Numbered from the stretch's first letter, positions 18,607 to 27,393 are shown. The stretch: DNA of 64,000 bases from an uncultured Pseudomonadota bacterium (GCA_902802115.1 CADCKW010000001.1:216700-280699), one strand, 5' to 3'. Numbers and translations are program-made. Notes: generated by a model not told the origin, from the sequence alone.

Positions 18607-19068
18607 TTATTTTGTGTAATACTCTTTTAATTGTCGGTTTAATTGTTGTTTTAATTTGACAATTGTTCGTAATGCTTGATATTTTGACATATCAACTGGC
18701 AAAAAATCGTCAGCGGTTTTCAATAATTCTTTGCCAAATGATTTTGTTAAATCGCGTATTTCATCATTTGCTGTGCGGTCTTTGTACGGGTCATCATATT
18801 CTTTACCTTTGGCTTTATAAGACACCGCAGTACATATATCATACGCATCGTTTCGTTCAATAGATTCGTCCCATTCGCCACCTTTTACACGAATAAAAGT
18901 TTTACCAAAATCTGGATTGACATGTGTTTGTCTTATATCTATACAACCATAATAATCACAAACCAGATAACGACCAAACGCATATTTTGTGTAAGTAGTT
19001 TGTTTATCTACCTGAACATCATTATTGCGCAAATCGTAATAAATTCTTTTTTTATCAGATTCCTTCAT
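18607..19068 (-). CDS. Hypothetical protein downstream of mnmG
   Basis: A 153-residue protein. I chose the ATG at 19068 (MKESDKKRIYY) because AAGGTG lies six bases upstream; the longer frame to 19110 overlaps mnmG. It has no signal peptide or membrane segment. It is rich in Tyr, Asp and Lys, with a central strand-rich part (GRYLVCDYYGCIDIRQ) and a C-terminal amphipathic helix (RTIVKLKQQLNRQLKEYYTK). The ten-base gap suggests cotranscription with mnmG. No family recognised. Confidence 0.7.
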   Translation of the reverse strand: MKESDKKRIYYDLRNNDVQVDKQTTYTKYAFGRYLVCDYYGCIDIRQTHVNPDFGKTFIRVKGGEWDESIERNDAYDICTAVSYKAKGKEYDDPYKDRTANDEIRDLTKSFGKELLKTADDFLPVDMSKYQALRTIVKLKQQLNRQLKEYYTK

Positions 19069-19078
19069 GATACACCTT

Positions 19079-20728
19079 TTACTTATTTGATTTAATTTTG
19101 CGTAATACAACCATTACACCCGCCGGGGTCATGCCAGGTATGCGTGATAATGCCGCAATATTTTCAGGTCGCGTGCGATTTAATTTTTCAATCAATTCGT
19201 TGGTCAGTCCCGGCAACCCAGAATAATCCATGTGTGCTGGGATTTTTAAATTTATATCGCGTTTCACAGATTCTATTTCGCGTTCATTTCTTGCGATATA
19301 CCCCGCATACATTTTATCGTTTTCATCAATTTCGTTTTTGCGTAAATTATATAATTTTTCAAAATCATCATTTGATATTAAATTCAATTCAACACCAGTT
19401 TTTCCCAACCGTTTGATTGCATTATCTGCGCGCAATAATAATCTGTATTCGGCGCGTGAAGAAAACATACGATATGGTTCATCAACCCCCAATGTTGTGA
19501 TGTCATCAATCAAAACCCCAATCATAGAATTTATGCGTGTCAATTCTAAAAATCCCAGATTTAATGCATATGCGGCGGCATTTGCACCGGCGACGATTCC
19601 TTGGGCGGCGGCCTCTTCGTATCCAGATGTTCCGTTTATTTGACCCGCAAAGAAAAGTCCCGCAATATCTTTGGATTCCAATGTGTTTTTTAATTTTCGC
19701 GCATCAATCGCGTCATATTCAATCGCATATCCATACCGCGCAATGCGTGCGGTTGTGAGGCCTGGGATTGTTCGAATCCATTTATCTTGGATATCGGCGC
19801 CAAACGAAGTTGAAATACCATTAGGATAAATTAAATCACTATTTAAACCTTCGGGTTCTAAAAAAACATGATGCGATGTATGTTCTGGAAATCGCATAAC
19901 TTTATCTTCCAAACTGGGACAATAACGTGGCCCCGTCCCAACAATATCACCGTTATACATTGGGGCAAATTTTATATTGTCGCGAATAATTTGATGTGTT
20001 TCACCGGTGGTATGTGTAATAAAACATTTTTCGTTATAATTGTTATTTTCATCGCCGAACATAAACCAATCATGCGGCGCGTCACCCGGTTGTTCTTCCA
20101 GACCCGAAAAATCAATAGAATCACGATAAATACGCGCCGGTGTTCCAGTTTTTAATCGCATTAAATCAAAACCGTTTTCACGCAACACAGATGAAATACC
20201 GGAATCATTTTCTTGGTATTCGCCATTGTCCATCAATCTACCTGATGGAATTTTTTCGCCACCGCGCGTCACCAGTCCGCCTAAAAAAGTTCCTGTGGTT
20301 AAAATAATCGCATGCGCGCTATACGCATTATTTACGGCCTTTTTTTGTAAATCTAATGATGTGACCTTATCAAATAAAATTGTTAAATTTTTCGTGTTTT
20401 TTAAAATACGCATAACAGATTTATGATATAAATCTCGGTCAATCTGTGCACGGAGCGCCTGCGTTGCCGCCCCATGTGATGCGTTTAATGTTCTAAAATG
20501 AATTCCGGCATTGTCCGCCGCACGCGGCATAATACCCCCCAGTGCAGCAATTTCTGCAACCATTTGTGATTTTCCGGGTCCGCCAATCGACGGATTGCAA
20601 GACATTGCGCCAATATCGCTTTCACGCATTGTAATCAGTAAAGTTTTTGCGCCGCGCCGCGCTGCAGCACCTGCAGCCTCAACCCCGGCATGCCCCCCAC
20701 CAATAACAATTACATCATAATCAGTCAC
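19079..20728 (-). CDS. mnmG: tRNA U34 carboxymethylaminomethyl-modification enzyme MnmG (GidA), compact form
   Basis: FAD-dependent partner of MnmE (TrmE) that modifies wobble U34. The N-terminal dinucleotide-binding motif VIGGGHAGVEAA, the conserved CNPSIGGPGKSQMVAE, and IDARKLKNTLESKDIAGLFFAGQINGTSGYEEAAAQG are present, as is GVLIDDITTLGVDEPYRMFSSRAEYRL. At 549 residues it is about 70-80 shorter than the E. coli protein. The missing stretch lies between the RLG..GVELNLIS helix and the YAGYIARNEREI segment; the C-terminal PGLTNELIEKL...IPGMTPAGVMVVL end is intact. In many alphaproteobacteria mnmG precedes rsmG-parA-parB, but here those are 28 kb away. Confidence 0.96.
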   Translation of the reverse strand: MTDYDVIVIGGGHAGVEAAGAAARRGAKTLLITMRESDIGAMSCNPSIGGPGKSQMVAEIAALGGIMPRAADNAGIHFRTLNASHGAATQALRAQIDRDLYHKSVMRILKNTKNLTILFDKVTSLDLQKKAVNNAYSAHAIILTTGTFLGGLVTRGGEKIPSGRLMDNGEYQENDSGISSVLRENGFDLMRLKTGTPARIYRDSIDFSGLEEQPGDAPHDWFMFGDENNNYNEKCFITHTTGETHQIIRDNIKFAPMYNGDIVGTGPRYCPSLEDKVMRFPEHTSHHVFLEPEGLNSDLIYPNGISTSFGADIQDKWIRTIPGLTTARIARYGYAIEYDAIDARKLKNTLESKDIAGLFFAGQINGTSGYEEAAAQGIVAGANAAAYALNLGFLELTRINSMIGVLIDDITTLGVDEPYRMFSSRAEYRLLLRADNAIKRLGKTGVELNLISNDDFEKLYNLRKNEIDENDKMYAGYIARNEREIESVKRDINLKIPAHMDYSGLPGLTNELIEKLNRTRPENIAALSRIPGMTPAGVMVVLRKIKSNK

Positions 20729-20744
20729 TTTGTTCCTTTTTAAA

Positions 20745-20830
20745 TTTCAAAGTTCAGAGTTCAAAGTTCAATTTTTGTGTGTGGCTCTGCCACACTACAT
20801 TATTTGCACTTTGAACTTTGCAAATTGCGC
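20745..20830. repeat. Palindromic spacer with CAAAGTT/CAGAGTT heptamers
   Basis: Three head-to-tail heptamers (CAAAGTT, CAGAGTT, CAAAGTT) are followed by an inner hairpin GTGTGGC-TCT-GCCACAC. Then comes an inverted copy TGAACTTTG that pairs with the first arm. The whole can form a cruciform or a two-tier RNA hairpin. The CAGAGTT unit is identical to that tandemly repeated inside topA. Confidence 0.75.
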
Positions 20831-20835
20831 TTTAA

Positions 20836-21564
20836 TTAAAACCGTCCCATACCACCATTTACATGAATCGTTTGGCCGTTGATATATGATGCTTCGTCAC
20901 TTGCCAAAAATACACATGTGGCCGCAATATCATCAGGTTTTCCAAAACGACCGGCTGGGATTTGTTCCAGATATTTTTTCTTTAATTCGTCACTTAAAAC
21001 ATCAGTCATCGGTGTTTCGATAAATCCAGGTGCGATTGCGTTTGCGGTAATTCCGCGTGATGCGACCTCTGCGGCGATTGATTTTGTCATTGCAATCAAT
21101 GCGCCTTTTGATGCCGCATAATTTGCCTGACCGGCACCGCCAACCACACCAACAATAGATGCCATATTTATAATACGACCCCATTTTTGTTTCATCATTG
21201 GCAATATGCACGCGCGACAAGTCTTGAATGCCGCACGCAAATTAGTATTTATAACATTATCAAATTGTTCATCGGTCATACGCATCAACAAAGTGTCTGC
21301 GGTAATACCGGCATTGTTAATCAATACATCAATGCGTCCGCATTTTTCAATTGTTGCCATAACCAATTCCACTGCGGCACCATCGGTTGCCAAATCCGCA
21401 GGGATTTTAATATATTCGTCATTAAATTCTTGTTCTAATTTTGCCACATTGCGTCCAGATACAACAACTGTCGCACCCGCGTTTTTCATATGTTTTGCGA
21501 TTGCGCCACCAATGCCACCGGTTGCCCCAGTTATCAAAACAACTTTATCTTTTAATTCGAACAT
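20836..21564 (-). CDS. fabG: 3-oxoacyl-[ACP] reductase FabG
   Basis: NADPH-dependent ketoreductase of type II fatty-acid synthesis. A 242-residue short-chain dehydrogenase: cofactor motif TGATGGIG (13-20), NNAG (83-86), and the catalytic triad Ser136, Tyr149 and Lys153. It ends in the canonical YINGQTIHVNGGM. It lies 20 bases after an unknown gene that separates it from fabD on the same strand. acpP and fabF, its usual followers, are not here. Confidence 0.97.
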   Translation of the reverse strand: MFELKDKVVLITGATGGIGGAIAKHMKNAGATVVVSGRNVAKLEQEFNDEYIKIPADLATDGAAVELVMATIEKCGRIDVLINNAGITADTLLMRMTDEQFDNVINTNLRAAFKTCRACILPMMKQKWGRIINMASIVGVVGGAGQANYAASKGALIAMTKSIAAEVASRGITANAIAPGFIETPMTDVLSDELKKKYLEQIPAGRFGKPDDIAATCVFLASDEASYINGQTIHVNGGMGRF

Positions 21565-21584
21565 GTCGTATTCTCCGTATGGTT

Positions 21585-22511
21585 TTAATATTGTTTTTGC
21601 AATTCTCTGGATAAATGTTTTAATCTTGCTGCACGAATTTTATCAACACTTTGTGGATAAATATTGCATACAAATTTACCGTTTTTATCCAACAGTTTAA
21701 CACAAACATATTGTAAATTTGCCATGATTTGTGCGCGTTCTCGTGCAGATTCTATGGTTTGTTTTTGATTCATTGTCAGTGTTAATGTTTTTGATAAAAC
21801 AACAGGGTCAATATGTTCTGGAATTTTTTGTATATCGTTTTGTGCCGCAGATTCTTGTTCAACAATTTTTGAATCTGGGTTTTGCGACATTGTTTCAACA
21901 TATTTTGTATCGCTGAAATGTTTTTCTGTTGTTTCTTGGTTCGATAACAATATTGATAACACCATGGCTTTGATATCTTTATCACCCAAAGACTTTTTAA
22001 AATCCACAGGATTTTTTGAATGTTGTGTGATAGTCAATCTAACCACAGAATATTTTTTCAAAAATTCTTTGATTGCAAAAATTGCGTCTTTTTGATTAAT
22101 AACTTTCTTTAACACCAATTCCACACAAGGTTGATTTTTATCGTTATATTCACGATATTTTCCCATGTATTTATTCACAAAATCATAATATCGTTTCCAC
22201 TGAGATTTTTGTTGTGTTTTTGATGAATTTGTTGGTTTTGAAAATAATTTTTCTTTTCCTTGTTTATTTACAAACAAAATATCACGATGAAATTTTTTAA
22301 AAGTTTCGTTTAAAATTCTGGTTTTAAGATAATGGTTATTAAAATCATCTTCAAACAAAATATTTAAAACAAATTTGGTGTCATTTGGTACCACCAGTTT
22401 TCCAGCAACCATATCACCCACATTAATAGAATATATTTTATCTGTGGTGCTGTATCCATCTGATGACACAATTTCTTGAAATGAAATATTAAAAATATTT
22501 TTACCAGCCAT
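21585..22511 (-). CDS. Hypothetical protein between fabD and fabG
   Basis: A 308-residue soluble, lysine-rich protein without signal peptide or membrane helix. It starts three bases after the fabD stop, so it is embedded in the fatty-acid operon. The N-terminal part looks beta-rich (NIFNISFQEIVSSDGYSTTDKIYSINVGDMVAGKLVVPNDTKFVLN is written here only as a description of residues 5 onward in fragments: GYSTTDK, VAGKLVV, KFVLNILF). Next comes a basic helical middle, then a low-complexity linker with SNQETTEKHF. The C-terminal ~80 residues (LQYVCVKLLDKNGKFVCNIYPQ) are likely a separate small domain. I recognise no family. The AT-rich codon choice and lysine bias differ from fabD and fabG, which suggests a later arrival. 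Confidence 0.75.
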   Translation of the reverse strand: MAGKNIFNISFQEIVSSDGYSTTDKIYSINVGDMVAGKLVVPNDTKFVLNILFEDDFNNHYLKTRILNETFKKFHRDILFVNKQGKEKLFSKPTNSSKTQQKSQWKRYYDFVNKYMGKYREYNDKNQPCVELVLKKVINQKDAIFAIKEFLKKYSVVRLTITQHSKNPVDFKKSLGDKDIKAMVLSILLSNQETTEKHFSDTKYVETMSQNPDSKIVEQESAAQNDIQKIPEHIDPVVLSKTLTLTMNQKQTIESARERAQIMANLQYVCVKLLDKNGKFVCNIYPQSVDKIRAARLKHLSRELQKQY

Positions 22512-22514
22512 AAA

Positions 22515-23390
22515 TTAAACCTCTAATTTTTGAACATTTATTTTATCAGTTGTGCGTGAAATTAAACCAGACAGGACATTTCCTGGGCCTATTTCTGTGG
22601 CGGAATTTATTCCCAAATTAACCATTTCCAACACAGATTCGCGCCACCGCACAGTATTGGTCATTTGATAAATTAACGCATCGCGAATTTCGTCAGGGTT
22701 TGAAATAACATTTGCAGTTTTGTTTGAAATCCATTTTGCGCTTGGTGTTGAAATTTTGACATTTTCGAAAACTTTGCGCATTTCATCAGCCGCAGGTGCC
22801 TGAACACGACAATGTACCGGTGCCGACAAAGCCAAAGGCATAACCCTGCGTGCGCCGGCATCTTTTAATTTTTCACTTGCTGCCTCGACTGATTCTTTTA
22901 ATCCAGAAATTACGACCTGACCTGGACAATTATCATTTGCCATGTCGCAATCGGTTGATTCACAAATCTCCCGAACGATATCAGCATCTAAACCCAACAC
23001 AACCGATGTTAAACCGCGTCCAACCGGCACCGCAGTCTGCATTGCGTTCCCGCGTGCGCGCAACAGGCGTGCTGTATCCGCCAACGATATTGCACCCGCC
23101 ACCGTCAGCGCAGTGTATTCGCCCAAACTGTGTCCTGCGACAAAATCAGGTAATGGCAACCCAGACGCGCGATACATTGCGACAGATGTCGCCATAATTG
23201 CCGGTTGCACATTGCGTGTTAATGTCAAATCTTCCATGGGGCCATTGAAAATAATATTTGATAAATTTTCGCCCAAGGCCTCATCAACCTCGTCAAAAAC
23301 GGCGCGTGCCGCGGCATTAGTTTTATAGAGTTCCGCACCCATACCAACGATTTGCGCACCTTGACCTGGAAATACAAATATCGACGACAT
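22515..23390 (-). CDS. fabD: Malonyl-CoA:ACP transacylase FabD
   Basis: Loads malonate onto ACP for fatty-acid synthesis. The nucleophile is Ser88 in GHSLGEYTAL. The oxyanion glutamine lies in FPGQGAQ (residues 7-13). The catalytic histidine falls in the ALSAPVHCRVQ segment. 291 residues. AAGGAATAAAATT is the ribosome-binding region, and a good sigma70 promoter sits about 30 bases upstream, making fabD the probable start of the fabD-unknown-fabG operon. Confidence 0.97.
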   Translation of the reverse strand: MSSIFVFPGQGAQIVGMGAELYKTNAAARAVFDEVDEALGENLSNIIFNGPMEDLTLTRNVQPAIMATSVAMYRASGLPLPDFVAGHSLGEYTALTVAGAISLADTARLLRARGNAMQTAVPVGRGLTSVVLGLDADIVREICESTDCDMANDNCPGQVVISGLKESVEAASEKLKDAGARRVMPLALSAPVHCRVQAPAADEMRKVFENVKISTPSAKWISNKTANVISNPDEIRDALIYQMTNTVRWRESVLEMVNLGINSATEIGPGNVLSGLISRTTDKINVQKLEV

Positions 23391-23418
23391 AATTTTATTC
23401 CTTGTTTTATATACGCAA

Positions 23419-23446
23419 ATTATAGAAAAAATATAGCAAAAATCAA
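23419..23446 (-). promoter_or_regulatory. Sigma70-type promoter upstream of fabD
   Basis: Minus strand TTGATT, a 16-base spacer, then TATAAT, ending about 28 bases before the fabD start. It lies in the 63-base gap after queH. Confidence 0.65.
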
Positions 23447-23453
23447 ATTTTTA

Positions 23454-23993
23454 TTACTTGCGCATGGAAAATTCACAGCCGCAATATTTTTGACGATAAA
23501 AATCAGTTGCACGATTTATTTGAATCCGTAAATCTTCGTTCCATTTAACAGGAATATATTTTATCTCGCCACATACAGATTCTGCCGCTGCATCTACTTG
23601 GTTTTGGTCTTTGAAACGCGATACACCAAACACAGACGCGATGGCATTAAATCCGTTTTTAATTGCAAATTCACGCGCAAAGCAAAACCGATACGCAAAA
23701 CATTTACTGCACCGCGCACCGCGTTCAGGTTCGTTTTCCAGACCGCGCACCGCCATCAACCACGCATCATGGTTATAATCACCAACCGCGTATTTAACAC
23801 CCAAAGATTCACAATATTTAATCTGTTCGGCGAGTCTTTTTTGATATTCGGTATCTGGGTAAATATTTGGATTAAAAAATAAAACGATAAAATCATCAAT
23901 GCCCGGGATTTGTTTGTCCGCCAACTGTTTAATTGCGCCAGCGCTGCATGGCGCACAACAAGACATTAAAACTAATTTAATTTTATTTTCCAT
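23454..23993 (-). CDS. queH: Epoxyqueuosine reductase QueH
   Basis: Non-cobalamin enzyme that performs the last step of queuosine synthesis on tRNA (DUF208 family). The N-terminal thiol motif is SCCAPCS (Cys12, Cys13, Cys16). A second pair is Cys95-x2-Cys98 in GARCSKCFAYR, and Cys171-x-Cys173 lies near the end. These are ligands for the iron-sulfur cluster and the adjacent metal. 179 residues, normal for QueH. Its start lies two bases after the preceding unknown gene, so the two are cotranslated. QueG is not seen in the window. Confidence 0.93.
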   Translation of the reverse strand: MENKIKLVLMSCCAPCSAGAIKQLADKQIPGIDDFIVLFFNPNIYPDTEYQKRLAEQIKYCESLGVKYAVGDYNHDAWLMAVRGLENEPERGARCSKCFAYRFCFAREFAIKNGFNAIASVFGVSRFKDQNQVDAAAESVCGEIKYIPVKWNEDLRIQINRATDFYRQKYCGCEFSMRK

Positions 23994-23995
23994 AT

Positions 23996-24712
23996 TTATT
24001 TAGATTTTTGTTTGCGACCGCGATTATATTTTGCAATTTCGTTTATAACTTGGTTAATACCATTTTGGACTTCTTGAATATTTCCAAAGCGTATTTTTTT
24101 ACCACTAATGCCTGTATGGATTTTGTTGTTAAACCGAACAGGTGTGCAACGTTCTTTTTTATCGGTATTTCCTCTCAATCTAACACCGGTTCCTGTCAAA
24201 TCCGGTACTACATAGGATTCTGGATAAAACACATGTGAATAAACTTTTGTTTCTGTTTCAATATCTGGATTTTCAATGTTTGATTGAACACGCACAATAT
24301 ATAATACTGTGGCACGCATGCCAGATTGCAATTCAAACATTTTGTCAAAAACATAATCTGTAAATGCATCACCAGAATTTAATACGGTACCTTGTGAAAA
24401 ATCGATACTAAATACCGGGGTAAGATTCTTTTTATAAATTTCACAACTGACATAATAAGAATATGTGTTTTTGAATTTTCTGTTTAATTTAAAAGTGTCT
24501 GCAAATGCACTAATCCAGTCGCCCTTAACATTTCTGGTCACTTTCAAAGTGTCTTTCAATCGTTCAACAGAAATTTGTTTAAATTTGGTTTCGATATCAT
24601 TTTTTTTGTTGTTTAAAAATTTAATTAAATTTTTGCTGGGAACATTATTATCCAACACAAATTTATTGCCATCGCTTGAAATACCAACAATTTTAAAATT
24701 TACATCTGGCAT
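23996..24712 (-). CDS. Hypothetical protein upstream of queH
   Basis: A 238-residue protein. I chose the ATG at 24712 (MPDVNFKIVG) because AAGGA lies seven bases upstream; the longer frame to 24781 overlaps the previous gene. It is soluble, without signal peptide. Residues 20-60 are helical and basic, the middle is strand-rich (YSYYVSCEIYKKNLTPVFSIDFSQG), and the C-terminus is a basic helix ending KYNRGRKQKSK, possibly nucleic-acid binding. No family recognised. It is two bases from queH, but the known Q pathway has no such member, so the link may be only transcriptional. Confidence 0.72.
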   Translation of the reverse strand: MPDVNFKIVGISSDGNKFVLDNNVPSKNLIKFLNNKKNDIETKFKQISVERLKDTLKVTRNVKGDWISAFADTFKLNRKFKNTYSYYVSCEIYKKNLTPVFSIDFSQGTVLNSGDAFTDYVFDKMFELQSGMRATVLYIVRVQSNIENPDIETETKVYSHVFYPESYVVPDLTGTGVRLRGNTDKKERCTPVRFNNKIHTGISGKKIRFGNIQEVQNGINQVINEIAKYNRGRKQKSK

Positions 24713-24770
24713 GTTTGATTCCTTGATTTTTTTTAAATAAAAGGGGAAATTAAATTTCCCCGATATAAAA

Positions 24771-25259
24771 CTATTTTCCAATCACGCGTTCTTGTTGCAT
24801 ACGTGCAAAAACAACAGGCAACGCATCACCTTGATTTACCACAGGTTTTCCAAAATTCCCAATAGAATAAATTGGGTGTTTGGTTTGACCAAATGTCAGT
24901 GTTGTCTGGCGTTCCACAGGCATATTTGCATGATCACTTCTTTTCAAAGAACGAGGATAATTTTCGATAATCATATAATTTCCACGACCTGTGCATGTGA
25001 CAGATTTTGCATATTTGTTATGACTGGCCAAATCCAAAATATCGCGTTCAGTTTGTTTTGCATTACCGCGTTTTACACCGAAAATAAAAGTTGCAGATTT
25101 TTGTGGTTCAACCATAGTAAATTGCATATTTAAAACTTCTATATCTGTCAAATTTGCAATTTGTTCTTTTATGGATTTTTCAACTTCTTCAAATGTACGC
25201 ACATAAACAGCCTTGTTATTTCTGTGATTTAATGGACTGTATGTAATTAATTGAATCAT
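24771..25259 (-). CDS. Hypothetical protein, first gene of the queH unit
   Basis: A 162-residue soluble protein with GGAG ten bases before its ATG and a recognisable promoter upstream. An N-terminal helix-rich part (residues 20-45, FEEVEKSIKEQIANLTDIEV) is followed by strands (MQFTMVEPQKSATFIFGVKRG) and a conserved-looking glycine/arginine segment (TCTGRGNYMIIENYPRSLKR). No family recognised. It is followed after 58 bases by the second unknown gene and then queH. It may act with those neighbours, but nothing in the sequence shows how. Confidence 0.7.
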   Translation of the reverse strand: MIQLITYSPLNHRNNKAVYVRTFEEVEKSIKEQIANLTDIEVLNMQFTMVEPQKSATFIFGVKRGNAKQTERDILDLASHNKYAKSVTCTGRGNYMIIENYPRSLKRSDHANMPVERQTTLTFGQTKHPIYSIGNFGKPVVNQGDALPVVFARMQQERVIGK

Positions 25260-25305
25260 AATGCTAATACTCCTTTTTTAACTCTATTTTTAACAGTGTG
25301 CTTAC

Positions 25306-25335
25306 ACATGTTATCAAAATAATACATGTTGTCAA
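25306..25335 (-). promoter_or_regulatory. Promoter with paired ACATGT sites
   Basis: Minus strand TTGACA, 16 bases, TAACAT. This is the only consensus TTGACA noticed among the promoters called here. Two identical palindromic hexamers ACATGT (25306-25311 and 25324-25329) lie 18 bases apart, one on the -10 and one just inside the -35. That geometry would suit a dimeric repressor. Confidence 0.5.
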
Positions 25336-25355
25336 TGGCGGATTTTCTGGTTTTT

Positions 25356-27332
25356 TTATTTATATTCGCCACCAATAACGGTATTTTTATCCAATTCGAT
25401 AATTTTATCGCCATCTGTGCCTGTTTCTAATTCGCGCGCACTGCACATCATGCCGTTTGATTTTACACCACCGACATTGCGTGCCACCAAAGGCTTGGTT
25501 TGACCGGGCAATATGCACCCCACCGGCGCAAATACACCAATTAAACCAATACGAACATTTGGTGCGCCACAAACGACCTGTAATTTATCAGTTCCGGTAT
25601 CAACCGTCAAAATATGCAAATCATCGCGTGATGTATGTGGTTTTACATCAATAATTTTTGCGACGATTGGCGCAACAGATTTTGGTTTTGCTGAATATTT
25701 TTCGGTAATTTCTGCAACCATTTCATCGTCAATTCTTTCGAATAAATTATCAGGAATATTAAATTCCTCGCCGTCGGCAATTCTGCGTTCAAAAGATGTT
25801 GGCCATGTTAAATCATGTTTTGTTGCAAAAATATTTTGCATCTTTGTCGCGGTATCTGGCATAAACGGTTGCACAACGCGTGCGTATAAATCAATCAGTT
25901 GAAAACATTCGTTCAATACATCGCGTGCTTCATCAATCTTACCGTCTTTGATTAACGCCCAAGGTGCCGTTTCGGTCATATATTCATTACCAATTGCGAA
26001 CAGACCGCGCAAAGCCATAATCGCCGCACGAAATTCGCAAGATTCCAACGCGTTGGTCAATTCGTTCAACTTTTCATTTATGCGATTTGCTAAATCTGTA
26101 TCGAATTTAATATCCCCAGGAACGCGTGTTCCAAAATTTTTCGCCGATAATTTGCATACGCGGGAAACGAAATTGCCCAACATACCGTTCAAATCTTTAT
26201 TAACAATTTCCGCAAATCTTTGCACAGTAAAATCAGTATCATCTGTTTCGGGTGCCGATGCAATCAACGCATAACGCCAAACATCGGCTGGGGCGATATT
26301 AACGGCCTCGTCCAAGAATATTCCATTACCGGTTGATTTTGACACCTTGGCACCATTGAAATTCAAAAAGTTTAAACCCTTTAACATATCAACAGTTTTC
26401 CAACCATCGTCCATCGCCAATTCTTGCGCTGGGAAAAATACAGAATGAAAAGATACATTATCCTTACCCATAAATTCCACGTATTTACAATCAGGATTTT
26501 TCCACCAAGATGCCCAATCGTCTGTTGCCGCCTGGGATATAGAAACATAACCCCATGGTGCATCAAACCAAACATAGAAAACCTTGTCTTCGAAACCGGG
26601 TTTATTAACCGGAATTCCCCATTTTAAATCGCGAGTAATTGGGTTGTCGCGCAATCCTTCGTCCAGCCATTTGTTTGCAATAGCAATTGCAGTTTTAGAC
26701 CAACCAACACGCGAATTAATCCACTCGCGTAATTTATCCTGCATAGCACTTAATTTAAAATACAAATGTTTTGTTTCGCGCATTTCAACCGGTGAATTTG
26801 GATCTGTTGCACTGTGTGGATTAATCAATTCATCTGGATTTAATGTTGCAAAACATTTACCACATTCGTTCCCGTATGCGCGTTCATATCCGCATCGCGG
26901 GCAAGTCCCAATAACATAACGGTCCGCCAAGAATTTCTTTTCATTTACAGAATACGGTTGCTGTGACGGTTTTTCTATGACCAACCCCTTAGAATCCAAC
27001 CGTTCGAACAATTCATGAATTAATTTTTCGTGTAATTTGGTATGTGTCCGCCCATAAAAATCAAAAGACAGATTAAAATTATTTATGCCCGCCAATTGAA
27101 TGTCACGGTACTTATTCACATAATCCAAAACAGGCAAACCTTCTTTTTCTGCACCCATTTCAGATGCAGTTCCATGTTCGTCGGTTCCACATACATATAA
27201 AACATCACGACCCATGGCGCGACAAAAACGTGCATAAACATCACTTGGCAACAAACAGCCAATTAAATGTCCAATATGCAGTTGATTATTCACATATGGT
27301 AAAGCCGATGTAATCAAATATTTTTGTGCCAT
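25356..27332 (-). CDS. metG: Methionyl-tRNA synthetase with PheT-like C-terminal OB domain
   Basis: Charges tRNA-Met, including initiator. HIGH motif at residues 19-22 (LHIGH), KMSKS loop KVSKS at 329-333, and the knuckle zinc site Cys144, Cys147, Cys157, Cys160. The C-terminal ~105 residues form an OB-fold tRNA-binding domain. Its VKPHTSRDDLHILTVDTG, QVVCGAPNVRIGL and GMMCSARELETG are far closer to the PheT N-terminal domain at 11.1 kb than to the usual MetG tail. Length 658. Two tRNA-Val genes lie upstream on the same strand, each with its own terminator. Confidence 0.97.
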   Translation of the reverse strand: MAQKYLITSALPYVNNQLHIGHLIGCLLPSDVYARFCRAMGRDVLYVCGTDEHGTASEMGAEKEGLPVLDYVNKYRDIQLAGINNFNLSFDFYGRTHTKLHEKLIHELFERLDSKGLVIEKPSQQPYSVNEKKFLADRYVIGTCPRCGYERAYGNECGKCFATLNPDELINPHSATDPNSPVEMRETKHLYFKLSAMQDKLREWINSRVGWSKTAIAIANKWLDEGLRDNPITRDLKWGIPVNKPGFEDKVFYVWFDAPWGYVSISQAATDDWASWWKNPDCKYVEFMGKDNVSFHSVFFPAQELAMDDGWKTVDMLKGLNFLNFNGAKVSKSTGNGIFLDEAVNIAPADVWRYALIASAPETDDTDFTVQRFAEIVNKDLNGMLGNFVSRVCKLSAKNFGTRVPGDIKFDTDLANRINEKLNELTNALESCEFRAAIMALRGLFAIGNEYMTETAPWALIKDGKIDEARDVLNECFQLIDLYARVVQPFMPDTATKMQNIFATKHDLTWPTSFERRIADGEEFNIPDNLFERIDDEMVAEITEKYSAKPKSVAPIVAKIIDVKPHTSRDDLHILTVDTGTDKLQVVCGAPNVRIGLIGVFAPVGCILPGQTKPLVARNVGGVKSNGMMCSARELETGTDGDKIIELDKNTVIGGEYK

Positions 27333-27349
27333 ATTTGCCCCCTGGGTCT

Positions 27350-27385
27350 TAATAAAAAAACGACCAAAACTTTGGTCGTCTTTCT
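27350..27385 (-). terminator. Terminator after tRNA-Val (GAC)
   Basis: Minus strand AAGACGACCAAAGTTTTGGTCGTTTTTTT: an 8-9 base stem with T-tract between tRNA-Val and metG. Confidence 0.85.
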
Positions 27386-27393
27386 TAAAATTC

